A stretch of DNA of 64,000 nucleotides, taken from contig NZ_JACWUO010000004.1 of the NCBI RefSeq assembly GCF_020857975.1, positions 186,001 through 250,000 of the forward strand, in the 5' to 3' direction. Each line of letters opens with the position of its first letter. The stretch's first letter is position 1. The notes beneath the pieces were generated by a model. It made no database searches. It saw only the letters and a program-made list of their open reading frames with translations, and was not told the DNA's origin. Origin of the DNA: Stenotrophomonas rhizophila. GTDB taxonomy: Bacteria > Pseudomonadota > Gammaproteobacteria > Xanthomonadales > Xanthomonadaceae. Positions 55,607 through 64,000 of the stretch are shown here, in pieces. A program made the translations under genes and the position numbers.

Positions 55607-55668
55607 GTTCCTTGGGCGTGGCGCTACCAGAACGTGGCTCGGACCTATGCTTTCCCATGCGCACCGGC

Positions 55669-55815
55669 CATGTGTGGAGGGTTGGCGTGGGTGGGTTGGC
55701 GGGACTGTCGAAAACATGGATGTTTTCGCCAAGCCCCCACGGATGGGTTCACGGCGTGTCCCGCCAACCCACCCGCGCCAGCCCAATCAGCGCATACGTC
55801 GGTCATTGCCTTTGA
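55669..55815. repeat. 147-bp structured element, copy B (identical to 3831-3977)
   Basis: Base-for-base identical to copy A by direct comparison, including the two G-U-compatible arm positions and the inner CATGGATG hairpin. Sequence identity stops sharply on both sides (upstream CCGGC versus CAGT; downstream CCTGAGG versus TCTAACG). Confidence 0.88.
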
Positions 55816-56005
55816 CCTGAGGCTTTGGTGCGCAGCTGACGTCCCGTAAATCGGCGAAGAACCTTAAATTTTGGGGGAGCCGCCGAACGTCCGTGCCGAT
55901 TGCGTTAACTTCTGGCGTAGCGGGGCAGTACTTGCTGTGCCGGACCAATTAGGATCTGAACCAACAAAAGCGGAATCGAGTGCGTTCAAAGTGAATCACC
56001 AACTA

Positions 56006-56447
56006 ATGGATATGATCGCCTTGGATATCATGACGGGGGACGGGGACCTTTATGGCTTGCCTGCCAACGATTCTGAGATCGAGTCTGCGGAACAGACACT
56101 TGGTGTCAAGCTCAATGCTGACTACATCCAGTTCATCAAGGCGTTTGGGGGTGCATTTGGCGGTATCGAGACCCACGCTTTCAACAATGGCTCTCTTATC
56201 GGCAACGCAACAGCCACTGAGCTGACCGAGCGGTTTCGAGATGCTTATCTGGATAGTGCCGGAGAACAGCGGCGCGGCGCTTACGTCATATCGGATGACG
56301 GGGCCGGCAATCCGGTTTTGATGACGGCCGAAAGGGGCCCTTCATCTGTGTCTCCACAAGACTGGAAAAACCGAGTTGTTGTATGACTCGTTGGAGCAGC
56401 TGCTAAGCCAGGCCTTCCCTTTCAGGGCGCCGCGTCCGGCAAGGTGA
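56006..56447 (+). pseudogene. SMI1/KNR4-family gene with a frameshift
   Basis: The frame from ATG 56006 gives a SMI1/KNR4-like N-terminal part: SEIESAEQTLGVKLNADYIQF, KAFGGAFGGIETH, YVISDDGAGNPVLMTAERG. Then it runs out of conserved sequence and stops at 56386. The +1 frame from about 56337 continues the family pattern, HKTGKTELLYDSLEQLLSQAFP, to a TGA at 56445-56447. An extra G in the GGGG run at 56334-56337 explains the shift. SMI1/KNR4 proteins often serve as immunity proteins of contact-dependent toxins; no toxin gene is adjacent. Base composition is lower in GC than the neighbours, suggesting recent acquisition. A sequencing error is the alternative. ATG 56030 is another possible start. 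Confidence 0.72.
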
Positions 56448-56503
56448 TTCTCTGGCGACGGCTGAGCAACGTCCGATGACAGGGTAGTTGGTAGCCGAGG
56501 GGC

Positions 56504-57553
56504 TTACTCCTGCACCCGGGTCACCACCATCGGCATCTGCCATGGCCCGCCAAGGGTGACAAGGCGGCATAGGCCGGTAGTAAATGCCGATATGGGGACA
56601 AAATCCTTGCCATCCCACCCCCAGCTCTTCGCCGATAAACAGTCGCCAAACACGCTCCTCTGTGATGCGAAAATGTGACTTGCCCCAGTACTTTCGTCGG
56701 CCGATATGGTGACCAGGTCAGCCTGATAGGATTCGCGGTGGTTGACCATCCAATAGCCGAACCCTGCGTTTTGCCCCCCTATCCAGCATTGGGTGGAAAC
56801 CAGTAGTTTGCTGCCGCTTAATCTGCGTACGGTCAGGGGGTAGTCGCGTTCGTCGGAGAACAGGTCGGGGCATCGTTCCTGCAGTTCCGCACGCGTGCTG
56901 GCACGCAGAGCCGAGCGCAGGGAAGGGGATCGTTCCAATGCTCTATCCGCCGCGCGGGTCGGCGGTGGGGTCACCAGCTTGACGATTGGCACGGCAAGTG
57001 CGACCGGAACGCTGTTCTCGCTGCGGTTGCCTTTGCGCAGCAGCGCACCGGGGGTGCCAAGCCGACCTTGGAATTCATCCGTCTTCAACAGCACGGCGGC
57101 GGCGCCCTGGTCGGAGAGGCGCCACACACGATTACTGTCATCGCCATCAACGACAAGAATTTCGCTGTCAACGGTCAGTGCACGTAACAGGGCGGTAACC
57201 TGCCGGGAAGTCAGGCCTGGCCCGCGATCCACTACTGGCCCCAGGTCACTGCCATTGATGCGCAGGCGTAGCGATGATGGCGGCGGGGGCTGGTCAATAT
57301 CGCCGATGGCCAGTTGCGCGGTAACCGGCTGGCGAGGCCCGCCCTTGCGGGTCAGCAGCACGGAAACCGGGGCATGTTCACCGGAATCCGGCTGGTAGCC
57401 CGCTGCGCGACAGGTGCGGGTGTTGTCGCAGGCCACCATCCAATCGCCATGATGGAACTCGATGCCCTTGGGTGAGGTCGCGGCGAGGCAGGGCAGAATG
57501 CCCAGCAACGACAGCACTGAAGCCAGATTCAGGCGTTTGTAGACGGGGCGCAT
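56504..57553 (-). CDS. DUF1176 domain protein (copy 1)
   Basis: A 349-residue exported protein with a signal peptide (LASVLSLLGILPCLA). It shares with the next gene the blocks GDWMVACDNTRTCRAAGYQ, VSVLLTRKGGP, LLKTDEFQGRLGTPGALLRKG and the terminal SWGWDGKDFV...GLCRLVTLGGPWQMP (shown in pieces), the DUF1176 pattern. Paired cysteines (CDNTRTC, CW) suggest disulfides in the periplasm. It is the downstream member of a tandem pair on the minus strand, 128 bases from its paralogue, and is more diverged and somewhat lower in GC. Function unknown. Confidence 0.82.
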   Translation of the reverse strand: MRPVYKRLNLASVLSLLGILPCLAATSPKGIEFHHGDWMVACDNTRTCRAAGYQPDSGEHAPVSVLLTRKGGPRQPVTAQLAIGDIDQPPPPSSLRLRINGSDLGPVVDRGPGLTSRQVTALLRALTVDSEILVVDGDDSNRVWRLSDQGAAAVLLKTDEFQGRLGTPGALLRKGNRSENSVPVALAVPIVKLVTPPPTRAADRALERSPSLRSALRASTRAELQERCPDLFSDERDYPLTVRRLSGSKLLVSTQCWIGGQNAGFGYWMVNHRESYQADLVTISADESTGASHIFASQRSVFGDCLSAKSWGWDGKDFVPISAFTTGLCRLVTLGGPWQMPMVVTRVQE

Positions 57554-57681
57554 CGGGTGCAGCTCATGGTGGGGTGCATAGAATCGCCGCCACCACCACC
57601 AGGTAGCCATGCAACTAGTACGAATTTCTTCGACGATGATGTGCACAGGCAACGCATCACCGCGCGTTCGGCCGAGCCGCG

Positions 57682-58734
57682 TTATTCCACCACCTTGCTC
57701 ACCAGCGTCGGCATCTCCCACGCCCCACCGGCGGCGACCAGGCGGCACAGGCCGGAGCTGGATTCGGCGGTCTTGACGAACTGGCTGCCGGTCCAGCCCC
57801 AACTGGTGGAGTGCCAGCAATCGCCCAGGCCGCGGCCCTTGTGGCCTTGCTCGATGGTGCGCAGTTCGTCGCCCACCGCCGAGGCGGTGACCAGCTGCGG
57901 CTGGTAGGGCGCGCGGTCGTTGACCACCCAGTAGCCATCGCCGGTGTTGTAGGCCGCGCGCCAGCACGGTTGGGAGACCAGCAGCTTGTCGGCGCTGAGG
58001 CGTTGTACGGTGATTTCCTGCGGGCCTTCATTGGCGATCATGCTGTCGCCCGGATGCAGGGCTTCGCAGGTGTCGGCCGGAGTGGCCGCGGCCAGCGCCT
58101 TGCGCAGCGCGGCGGAGTTGGCCAGGGCTTGATCGGCCGGCCGTGCGGCGACCACCTTGCCCAATACGATCACCGGCGTCGGCAGGGCCGGCAGTACGGT
58201 GGTTTCGGCCTTGCTGCCCTTGCGGATCAACGCGCCGGGGGTGCCCAGGCGGCCCTGGAATTCGTCCATCTTCAACAGGGCCGCCGAGGCGCCGCGGTCG
58301 GACACGGTCCACTGCTTGCCATCGTTGCCGCGCAGCACGATGCGGCTGTTGCCGGCCAGCGATGCCAGCAGGGCGGCGACCTGCGCCGGCGACAGTTCGG
58401 CGGTGCCGTCGGCGGCGTTGTACTTCAAAGCGCCGGGCTTGGCGTCGTTGATCTGCAGGGACAGCTGCCCGGGCAGGGTGATCGGGTCGTACTGGCCCAG
58501 CATCACCTCGGCGCTGACCGGCTGGTTCGGGCCGGCCTTGCGGGTGAGCAGGATCGAGACCGGTTCGCCGCCGTTCTCGCCGGCCTGGTAACCGGCCGCG
58601 CGGCAGGTGCGGGTGTTGTCGCAGGCCACGGTCCAGTCGTGGTGGCTGAAGCTCACCCCGGCTATGGGCGCGGCAGCGTGGGCCGGAGCCAAAGGGGCCA
58701 ACAGCAGCAGGGGCAGCAGGACAGGCAGGCGCAT
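57682..58734 (-). CDS. DUF1176 domain protein (copy 2)
   Basis: A 350-residue exported protein; signal peptide LPVLLPLLLLAPLAPAHA. Domain landmarks are HHDWTVACDNTRTCRAAGYQ (about residues 31-50), VSILLTRKAGPNQPV, LLKMDEFQGRLGTPGALIRKG, LLVSQPCWRAAYNTGDGYW and SWGWTGSQFVKTAESSSGLCRLV. DUF1176 is a widespread proteobacterial family of unknown role. The GC content and codon choice match the genome better than copy 1, so this is probably the resident gene. Start ATG 58734 has AAGGACG upstream; it is divergent from the VIT-domain gene. Confidence 0.85.
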   Translation of the reverse strand: MRLPVLLPLLLLAPLAPAHAAAPIAGVSFSHHDWTVACDNTRTCRAAGYQAGENGGEPVSILLTRKAGPNQPVSAEVMLGQYDPITLPGQLSLQINDAKPGALKYNAADGTAELSPAQVAALLASLAGNSRIVLRGNDGKQWTVSDRGASAALLKMDEFQGRLGTPGALIRKGSKAETTVLPALPTPVIVLGKVVAARPADQALANSAALRKALAAATPADTCEALHPGDSMIANEGPQEITVQRLSADKLLVSQPCWRAAYNTGDGYWVVNDRAPYQPQLVTASAVGDELRTIEQGHKGRGLGDCWHSTSWGWTGSQFVKTAESSSGLCRLVAAGGAWEMPTLVSKVVE

Positions 58735-58870
58735 GGAACGTCCTTGTAGGCAGGCAATCGGGGGAGCCGCATCTTGGCTTACCCGGCGCCGCGCGCCAAG
58801 CGTTGCGGCGGCCAACCCCGTTTGCCCGCATGATCCGTTCAACCTGCTGTCATCGGATCGGGAGCGTCAC

Positions 58871-61780
58871 ATGCAACGCGCACTGGGTGGGATCGGCATG
58901 CTCGGCATGCTGTGGTTGGGAACGCAGGTGGGCATGGCGCAGACGCGTCCGGCGGTGGCCCCGCTGCTGCAGGTGTCCGGCGCGGAAGTGCCGGTGCAGC
59001 TGCGCCGGGTACGCCTGGACAGCCACGTGGTGGCGGGCATGGGCGAGACCCGCATCGAAATGGAGTTCCACAACCCCAATGCGCGGGTGCTGGAGGGCCA
59101 GTTGGAGTTCCCGCTGGCCGATGGCCAGCAGGTAACCGGCTTCGCGCTGGATATCGATGGCGCGCTGCGTGAGGCGGTGCCGGCACCCAAGGCGCAGGGG
59201 CGCCAGGTGTTCGAGGCGATCGAGCGGCGCCAGGTCGACCCGGGCCTGCTCGAACAGACCGCCGGCAACCAGTTCCGGCTGCGGGTGTATCCGATCCCCG
59301 CGCGCGGCAGCCGCCGCGTTGCGCTGACCCTTCGGCAGACGCTGCCGGCCGATGCGCAGGGCCTGCGCTGGAACCTGCCGTTGCAGTTCGCGCGCGGCGC
59401 CGCGGAGGTCAGCGTGCGCATGGATGCCAGCGGCACCGGGGCACCGGTGCCCAGCACGCCGCTGCCATGGCAGTTCCGGCTGCAGGACGGCGCATACCGC
59501 GCGCAGTGGCAGGGCCGCGGCGACGCGTTGCCGGCGCAGGCGCAGTGGCGGCTGCCGCAGGTGCGGCAACTGGATGCGGTGACCGGTGGGCATGACGGCG
59601 AACGCTACCTGCTGGCGCAGATTCCGCTGCCGGTGCAGGCCGTGGCGCGGCCGCTGCCGACCCGGGTTGGGCTGCTGTGGGATGCCTCCGGCTCGGCACG
59701 GCAGCGCGACCGCGCCGTCGAGCTGGCAGTGCTGGACCGCTACTTCGCCGCGATCGGCGAGGGCCAGGTGCAGCTGACCGTGCTGCGCGACCGGGCCGAA
59801 CCGGTGCGCAGTTTCGATATCCACCGTGGCGACTGGAGTGCGCTGCGTGCGTATCTGGCCACGCTGCCGCTGGACGGTGCCAGCGCGCTGGGCGCGTGGA
59901 CACCTCGCGCGCAGGTGCAGGAATACCTGCTGGTCAGCGATGGGCTGTCCAACTACGGCAGCGGGGCCTTGCCGGCGCTGCAGCGCGGCCAGCGGCTGTT
60001 TGCACTGAGCACTGCCGGCGCGCGCACCGATGCGGCGCGCCTGCGCGCCTGGACCGGGGCCCACCAGGGCCGGGCGCTGGTGCTGTCCAGCCTGGCCGAG
60101 GTGGAGGCGGCGCTGCCGCTGCTGTTGCAGCAGCGCGCCGAGGTGGTCGGGCTGGAAGGGCGTGGGGTGGACCGGCTGGTGGCCGACGCCAGCCGTGCCG
60201 GCCAGGGCTGGCTGCGGGTGATGGGGCGGGTGCAGCAGCCTGGCGGCGAGCTGAGCGTGCGCGTGCGGCTGGCCGATGGCCGGGTGCATGCGCAGCGCGT
60301 GGCGATATCTGCCGCGCGCGCACTGGACGGTGGCCTGGTGGCGCAGGCCTGGGCCAGCGCGACGCTGGCCGGGTATGCCGCCGACCCGGTGACCAATGCC
60401 GAGGCGATGCGTACGTTGTCGCGGCAGTTCGGGCTGGTCGGTGCGGACACCTCCTTGCTGGTGCTGGAAACCCTGGACGACTACCTGCGCTACGGCATCC
60501 GTCCGCCGGCGCCGCTGCAGGCCGACTACGACCGCCTGCATGCGCTGCGCATCGACGATGCGCAGCAGGCGCGCAGGCAGCGATTGGACCAGCTGGCGCT
60601 GCAGTTCGCCCAGCGCCAGCAGTGGTGGAACACGCCCTGGCCGAAGGGCGCGCCGATCGGGGTGGCCGGGCTGATCAAGCCGATGGCGGTGGCCGATGTG
60701 GCGGCCAGTGTCGAGGAAAGCATGGCGTACCAGCCGGCGCCGGCCAACGACGCGATGGCCCGGCCGGCCCCGCCCGCACCGGCTGCGCCGATGGCACGAG
60801 CACAGCGTGCGCGTGCCACCGGGCTGGATTCGGTCGAGGTCACCGGCAGCAAGGCCAGCGACACCGCCAACCGCGGTGCCATCGGCATCGCCCTGGCGCC
60901 GTGGGCGCCGGACTCGGCCTATGCGCGCCGCCTGCGCGATGCGCCGCCGGCGCAGCTGTATGCCACCTACCTGTCCGAACGCGACCAGCATGCCGGCAGC
61001 AGCGCCTTCTACCTGGACGTGGCCGACCTGCTGCTGGCCAAGGGCCAGCGCGAGCTGGCGCTGCGGGTGCTGTCCAACCTGGCCGAGATGCAGCTGGAGA
61101 ACCGCCACGTGCTGCGCGTGCTCGGTTACCGGCTGTTGCAGGCCGGCGCGCCCGAGCTGGCGGTGCCGGTGTTCCAGGCGGTACTGGCGATGGGCGAGGA
61201 AGAGCCGCAGAGCTTCCGCGACCTGGGCCTGGCGCTGGAGGCCAGCGGCCAGTACCAGGCCGCGCTGGCCAGCCTGTACGAGGTGGTGGTGCGGCCCTGG
61301 GACAGCCGCTTCGATGGTATTTCGCTGATCGCGCTGGATGAGCTGAACACCCTGATCGCGCGCGAGCGGGTGGACGCCACGGCGGTCGACCCGCGCCTGC
61401 GCCGGGCCATGCCGCTGGACCTGCGCGTGGTGCTGAGCTGGGACAGCGACAACAGCGACATGGACCTGTGGGTGACCGACCCCAATGGCGAGCGCGCCTA
61501 CTACGGCAACCGCCTGACCCACCAGGGCGGGCAGATGTCGCAGGACTTCACCGGCGGCTACGGCCCCGAGCAGTTCTCGCTGCGCCAGGCCAAGCCCGGC
61601 AAGTACAAGGTGGAGGCCAACTTCTTCGGCAGCCGCGAGCAGCTGGTCACCGGCGCCACCACGCTGAGCCTGCGCCTGAGTACGCACTGGGGCACCGCCA
61701 GGCAGCGCGACCAGCAGGTCACCATGCGCCTGAAGGACCGTGCCGAGACCGTGCTGGTGGGGGAATTCGAGGTGAAATGA
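58871..61780 (+). CDS. VIT/VWA/TPR/DUF2135 exported protein
   Basis: A 969-residue secreted or periplasmic protein. Signal peptide (LGGIGMLGMLWLGTQVGMAQ). A VIT domain (about residues 30-150; EMEFHNPNARVLEGQLEFPLADGQQVTGF, split here by position only) is followed by a VWA-like domain with the metal-site DxSxS at Asp271-Ser273-Ser275. A low-complexity Ala/Pro linker (about 610-650) carries LDSVEVTG (residues 652-659), resembling a TonB box. TPR-like repeats (about 700-840) and a DUF2135 domain (VVLSWDSDNSDMDLWVTDP onward) complete it. GGGAG eight bases before ATG fixes the start. Function unknown; inter-alpha-trypsin-like adhesion or envelope assembly are possibilities. Confidence 0.82.
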   Translation: MQRALGGIGMLGMLWLGTQVGMAQTRPAVAPLLQVSGAEVPVQLRRVRLDSHVVAGMGETRIEMEFHNPNARVLEGQLEFPLADGQQVTGFALDIDGALREAVPAPKAQGRQVFEAIERRQVDPGLLEQTAGNQFRLRVYPIPARGSRRVALTLRQTLPADAQGLRWNLPLQFARGAAEVSVRMDASGTGAPVPSTPLPWQFRLQDGAYRAQWQGRGDALPAQAQWRLPQVRQLDAVTGGHDGERYLLAQIPLPVQAVARPLPTRVGLLWDASGSARQRDRAVELAVLDRYFAAIGEGQVQLTVLRDRAEPVRSFDIHRGDWSALRAYLATLPLDGASALGAWTPRAQVQEYLLVSDGLSNYGSGALPALQRGQRLFALSTAGARTDAARLRAWTGAHQGRALVLSSLAEVEAALPLLLQQRAEVVGLEGRGVDRLVADASRAGQGWLRVMGRVQQPGGELSVRVRLADGRVHAQRVAISAARALDGGLVAQAWASATLAGYAADPVTNAEAMRTLSRQFGLVGADTSLLVLETLDDYLRYGIRPPAPLQADYDRLHALRIDDAQQARRQRLDQLALQFAQRQQWWNTPWPKGAPIGVAGLIKPMAVADVAASVEESMAYQPAPANDAMARPAPPAPAAPMARAQRARATGLDSVEVTGSKASDTANRGAIGIALAPWAPDSAYARRLRDAPPAQLYATYLSERDQHAGSSAFYLDVADLLLAKGQRELALRVLSNLAEMQLENRHVLRVLGYRLLQAGAPELAVPVFQAVLAMGEEEPQSFRDLGLALEASGQYQAALASLYEVVVRPWDSRFDGISLIALDELNTLIARERVDATAVDPRLRRAMPLDLRVVLSWDSDNSDMDLWVTDPNGERAYYGNRLTHQGGQMSQDFTGGYGPEQFSLRQAKPGKYKVEANFFGSREQLVTGATTLSLRLSTHWGTARQRDQQVTMRLKDRAETVLVGEFEVK

Positions 61781-61831
61781 GCCGCGGCGCCGTTACCATC
61801 TGCGGTTGATGCCTGCTTGCCGCCCCTGCGC

Positions 61832-62737
61832 ATGGACCGCCCGATGACCTCCCGCACCTCCCCCCGTTGGCGCCCCTCGACCCGTTGGCTGGTCTGGGCG
61901 GCGATCCTGCTGGCCACCGCGCTGGCCAATGCCCTGGTCGAAGTGATGGATACCCAGCGTCGCGGCGGCAGCCTGGCGCTGTGGGAGCCGCTGGTCTGGG
62001 AACTGAGCAGCGTCGGCATCATCGTGCTGACCCTGCCGCTGCTGTGGTGGGGCTGCCAGCGCTGGCCGCTGCATGCCGATACCTGGAAGCGGCGGCTGCC
62101 GCTGTACCTGCTGGCCAGCGTGGCCTGGTCGCTGGTGCACGTGGCGGGCATGATGCTGCTGCGCCAACTGGCCTATGCCAGCGTGGGCGAGCACTACCAG
62201 GACGGTTCGGCGTGGCCCACCCGGCTGCTCTACGAATACCTCAAGGACGTGCGCGCGTTCTTCACCTTCGTGGCGATCGAACACTTCTTCAGCTGGTTCG
62301 GTCGCCGGCGCCAGGGCGAGGCGCACCTGTTGGCCGCGCCCGAGGATGCACCGCCGGTGGAAGCGGTGGACCGGCCCGAGCGGTTCCTGGTGCGCAAGCT
62401 GGGGCGCGACTTCCTGGTGGCCACCGCCGATGTCGAGTACGCCCAGGCCGCCGGCAACTACATGAACCTGCACGTGCGCGGCCACGACTACCCGCTGCGC
62501 AGCACCCTGGCCGCGCTGGAGGCCCGGCTGGACCCGGCCCGGTTCGTCAGGATCCACCGCAGCTACGTGCTCAACCTGGGTTTCCTGGTCTCCATCGAGC
62601 CGCTGGACAGCGGCGAGGCGCGGGTGCACCTGGCCGACGGCAGCGCATTGCCCTGCAGCCGCCGCCAGCTGCCGGTGCTGCGCGCGGCGCTGGGGCAGGG
62701 CGGCACGCTGCCGGGGCCTGCCGCCGCGCCAGCATGA
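61832..62737 (+). CDS. Membrane-bound LytTR-domain transcription regulator
   Basis: A 301-residue regulator with four predicted N-terminal membrane helices (WLVWAAILLATALANALV, VGIIVLTLPLLWWG, YLLASVAWSLVHVAGMMLL and a weaker fourth near FFTFVAIEHFFSW) and a C-terminal LytTR DNA-binding domain (about residues 188-285; FLVATADVEYAQAAGNYMNL, RIHRSYVLNL and CSRRQLPVL). There is no receiver domain, so it likely senses through the membrane. ATG 61832 and ATG 61844 are both possible; neither has a strong ribosome site. It follows the VIT gene by 51 bases and may control it. Confidence 0.85.
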   Translation: MDRPMTSRTSPRWRPSTRWLVWAAILLATALANALVEVMDTQRRGGSLALWEPLVWELSSVGIIVLTLPLLWWGCQRWPLHADTWKRRLPLYLLASVAWSLVHVAGMMLLRQLAYASVGEHYQDGSAWPTRLLYEYLKDVRAFFTFVAIEHFFSWFGRRRQGEAHLLAAPEDAPPVEAVDRPERFLVRKLGRDFLVATADVEYAQAAGNYMNLHVRGHDYPLRSTLAALEARLDPARFVRIHRSYVLNLGFLVSIEPLDSGEARVHLADGSALPCSRRQLPVLRAALGQGGTLPGPAAAPA

Positions 62738-62792
62738 ACGGGCGGCCTGGGCTACAATTCCGGTCTTGTCCCAAGCCTTCAACACTGCCGCC

Positions 62793-63918
62793 ATGCTAGA
62801 GCTCAATCCCGTGCGCCAGCGAATCACCGATCTGACCGATCGCGTGGTCTCGCTCAGGGGGTATCTTTGACTACGACGCCAAGCAAGAGCGTCTGGAAGA
62901 AGTAACCCGGGAACTGGAAAACCCGGATATCTGGAACAACGCCGAGTACGCCCAGAACCTTGGCCGCGAACGCGCCAACCTGGAAAAGACCGTGGGCGGC
63001 ATCGCCACCATCCTTGACGGCTTGTCCGAATCGGGCGAACTGCTGGAACTGGCCGAGAGCGAACAGGACGAAGAGACCGCCTTGGCCGTGGTCGCCGACC
63101 TGGACAAGTACCAGAAGCACGTCGAACAGCTGGAGTTCCAGCGCATGTTCTCCGGGCAGATGGATACCGCCGCGGCGTTCGTCGACATCCAGGCCGGCGC
63201 CGGCGGCACCGAAGCCCAGGACTGGGCCGAAATCCTGCTGCGCATGTACCTGCGCTGGTGCGAATCGCGCGGCTGGAAGACCGAACTGATGGAAGTCTCC
63301 GGTGGCGATGTGGCTGGGATCAAGTCGGCCACCCTGCGCGTGGAAGGCGATTACGCCTATGGCTGGCTGAAGACCGAGACCGGCGTGCACCGCCTGGTGC
63401 GCAAGTCGCCGTTCGACTCGGACAACCGCCGCCATACCAGCTTCACCTCGGTGTTCGTGTCGCCGGAAGTGGACGACAACATCGAGATTGACATCAACCC
63501 GGCCGACCTGCGTACCGACGTGTACCGCTCCTCCGGCGCCGGCGGCCAGCACGTCAACAAGACCGAGTCGGCGGTGCGTATCACCCACATCCCGACCAAC
63601 ACGGTGGTGGCCTGCCAGACCGGCCGCAGCCAGCACCAGAACCGCGACAACGCGATGAAGATGCTGGCCGCCAAGCTGTACGAGCTGGAAATCCAGAAGC
63701 GCAACGCCGAGCGCGACGCGGTGGAAGCCACCAAGTCCGATATCGGCTGGGGCAGCCAGATCCGCAACTACGTGCTCGACCAGAGCCGGATCAAGGACCT
63801 GCGCACCGGCATCGAACGTTCGGACACGCAGAAGGTGCTCGATGGCGACCTGGACGAATTCGTCGAAGCCAGCCTGAAGTCGGGTCTGGCGGTCGGTTCC
63901 AAGCGCGTCGATGCCTGA
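62793..63918 (+). CDS. prfB: Peptide chain release factor 2, with programmed +1 frameshift
   Basis: Recognises UGA and UAA stop codons and triggers peptide release. The first 25 codons run from ATG 62793 to an in-frame TGA at 62868; a +1 shift at CTT-T continues as [10 protein letters not shown] to the stop at 63918, giving 374 residues. The anticodon-like SPF motif is in [12 protein letters not shown]; the catalytic GGQ is in [14 protein letters not shown]. The shift autoregulates RF2: low RF2 makes the TGA slow to decode and favours frameshifting. The usual partner lysS would lie downstream, outside the window. Confidence 0.97.
62856..62871 (+). promoter_or_regulatory. prfB programmed frameshift site
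   Basis: AGGGGGTATCTTTGAC: internal Shine-Dalgarno-like AGGGGG, three bases, then slippery CTT followed by TGA C, the standard RF2 recoding signal. Confidence 0.97.
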
Positions 63919-63962
63919 GGCCGGCCCGACGGCAGCCGTGTTGCGCGCTGCCCGGGCGACCC

Positions 63963-63991
63963 GGCGCGGGATGTCGATGACGTCCCGCGCC
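63963..63991. repeat. Short inverted repeat downstream of prfB
   Basis: A 13-bp stem (one G-U) with a three-base GAT loop, 44 bases after the prfB stop. No T run follows within the window, so it is not a clear terminator; it may be a mRNA-stabilising hairpin. Confidence 0.45.
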
Positions 63992-64000
63992 GCCTCTGGT

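Overview
The window looks like a chromosomal segment of a Stenotrophomonas species or a close Xanthomonadaceae relative. The evidence is high GC with tight operons, many GTAG-headed palindromes of the SMAG type described in Stenotrophomonas maltophilia, Xanthomonadaceae gene orders (dapB-carA-x-carB-greA-rpfE-recJ; divergent two-component system and smeYZ-like efflux pair), and long TonB-dependent receptors with a LDSVTVTG-type TonB box. No rRNA, tRNA, CRISPR array, integrase or transposase was seen.

Region 1 (1-17490) is a glycan-use locus. It has a metallophosphoesterase tail, glucokinase, a Tat-exported glycosylasparaginase, a CutC-family protein, a divergent TonB-dependent receptor, a GH92 alpha-mannosidase, a LacI-type regulator, a sugar MFS permease, a PfkB fructokinase, an AGE-family epimerase/isomerase and a GH2 beta-mannosidase. 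Together they can take up N-glycan-like material, remove alpha- and beta-mannose, split the GlcNAc-Asn bond, and route mannose to fructose and fructose-6-phosphate. Three copies of TTGNATCGATCTAA sit between the receptor and GH92 genes and are the likely operators of the LacI protein.

Region 2 (17568-28860): the methionine-salvage genes mtnB-mtnD-mtnC; two amino-acid permeases; a NUDIX hydrolase; serA facing a D-2-hydroxyglutarate-dehydrogenase-type FAD enzyme; and a DUF2388/DUF4105 pair whose second protein combines an HExxH motif with an Lnb-like Cys/His domain.

Region 3 (28838-43012): a sensor kinase and response regulator divergent from a two-gene RND pump resembling SmeSyRy-SmeYZ; small lipoproteins; EfpL (YeiP); an SDR; and a leucine-catabolism-like set (methylglutaconyl-CoA hydratase, VOC protein, HMG-CoA lyase) translationally coupled to a PAS-GGDEF-EAL protein.

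Region 4 (43095-55112): feoA-feoB-small membrane protein behind a possible Fur site, dapB, carA, a periplasmic protein inserted before carB, greA, rpfE and recJ.

Region 5 (55113-64000): a repeat-rich block, a frameshifted SMI1/KNR4 gene, tandem DUF1176 genes, a VIT/VWA/DUF2135 exported protein, a LytTR membrane regulator, and prfB with its programmed frameshift.

The most unusual signal is a family of structured intergenic elements. A 147-bp block is identical at 3831-3977 and 55669-55815 (about 52 kb apart). A diverged relative at 19810-19915 keeps the fold through compensatory base changes. All three lie beside CAACAG-type hexamer repeats.
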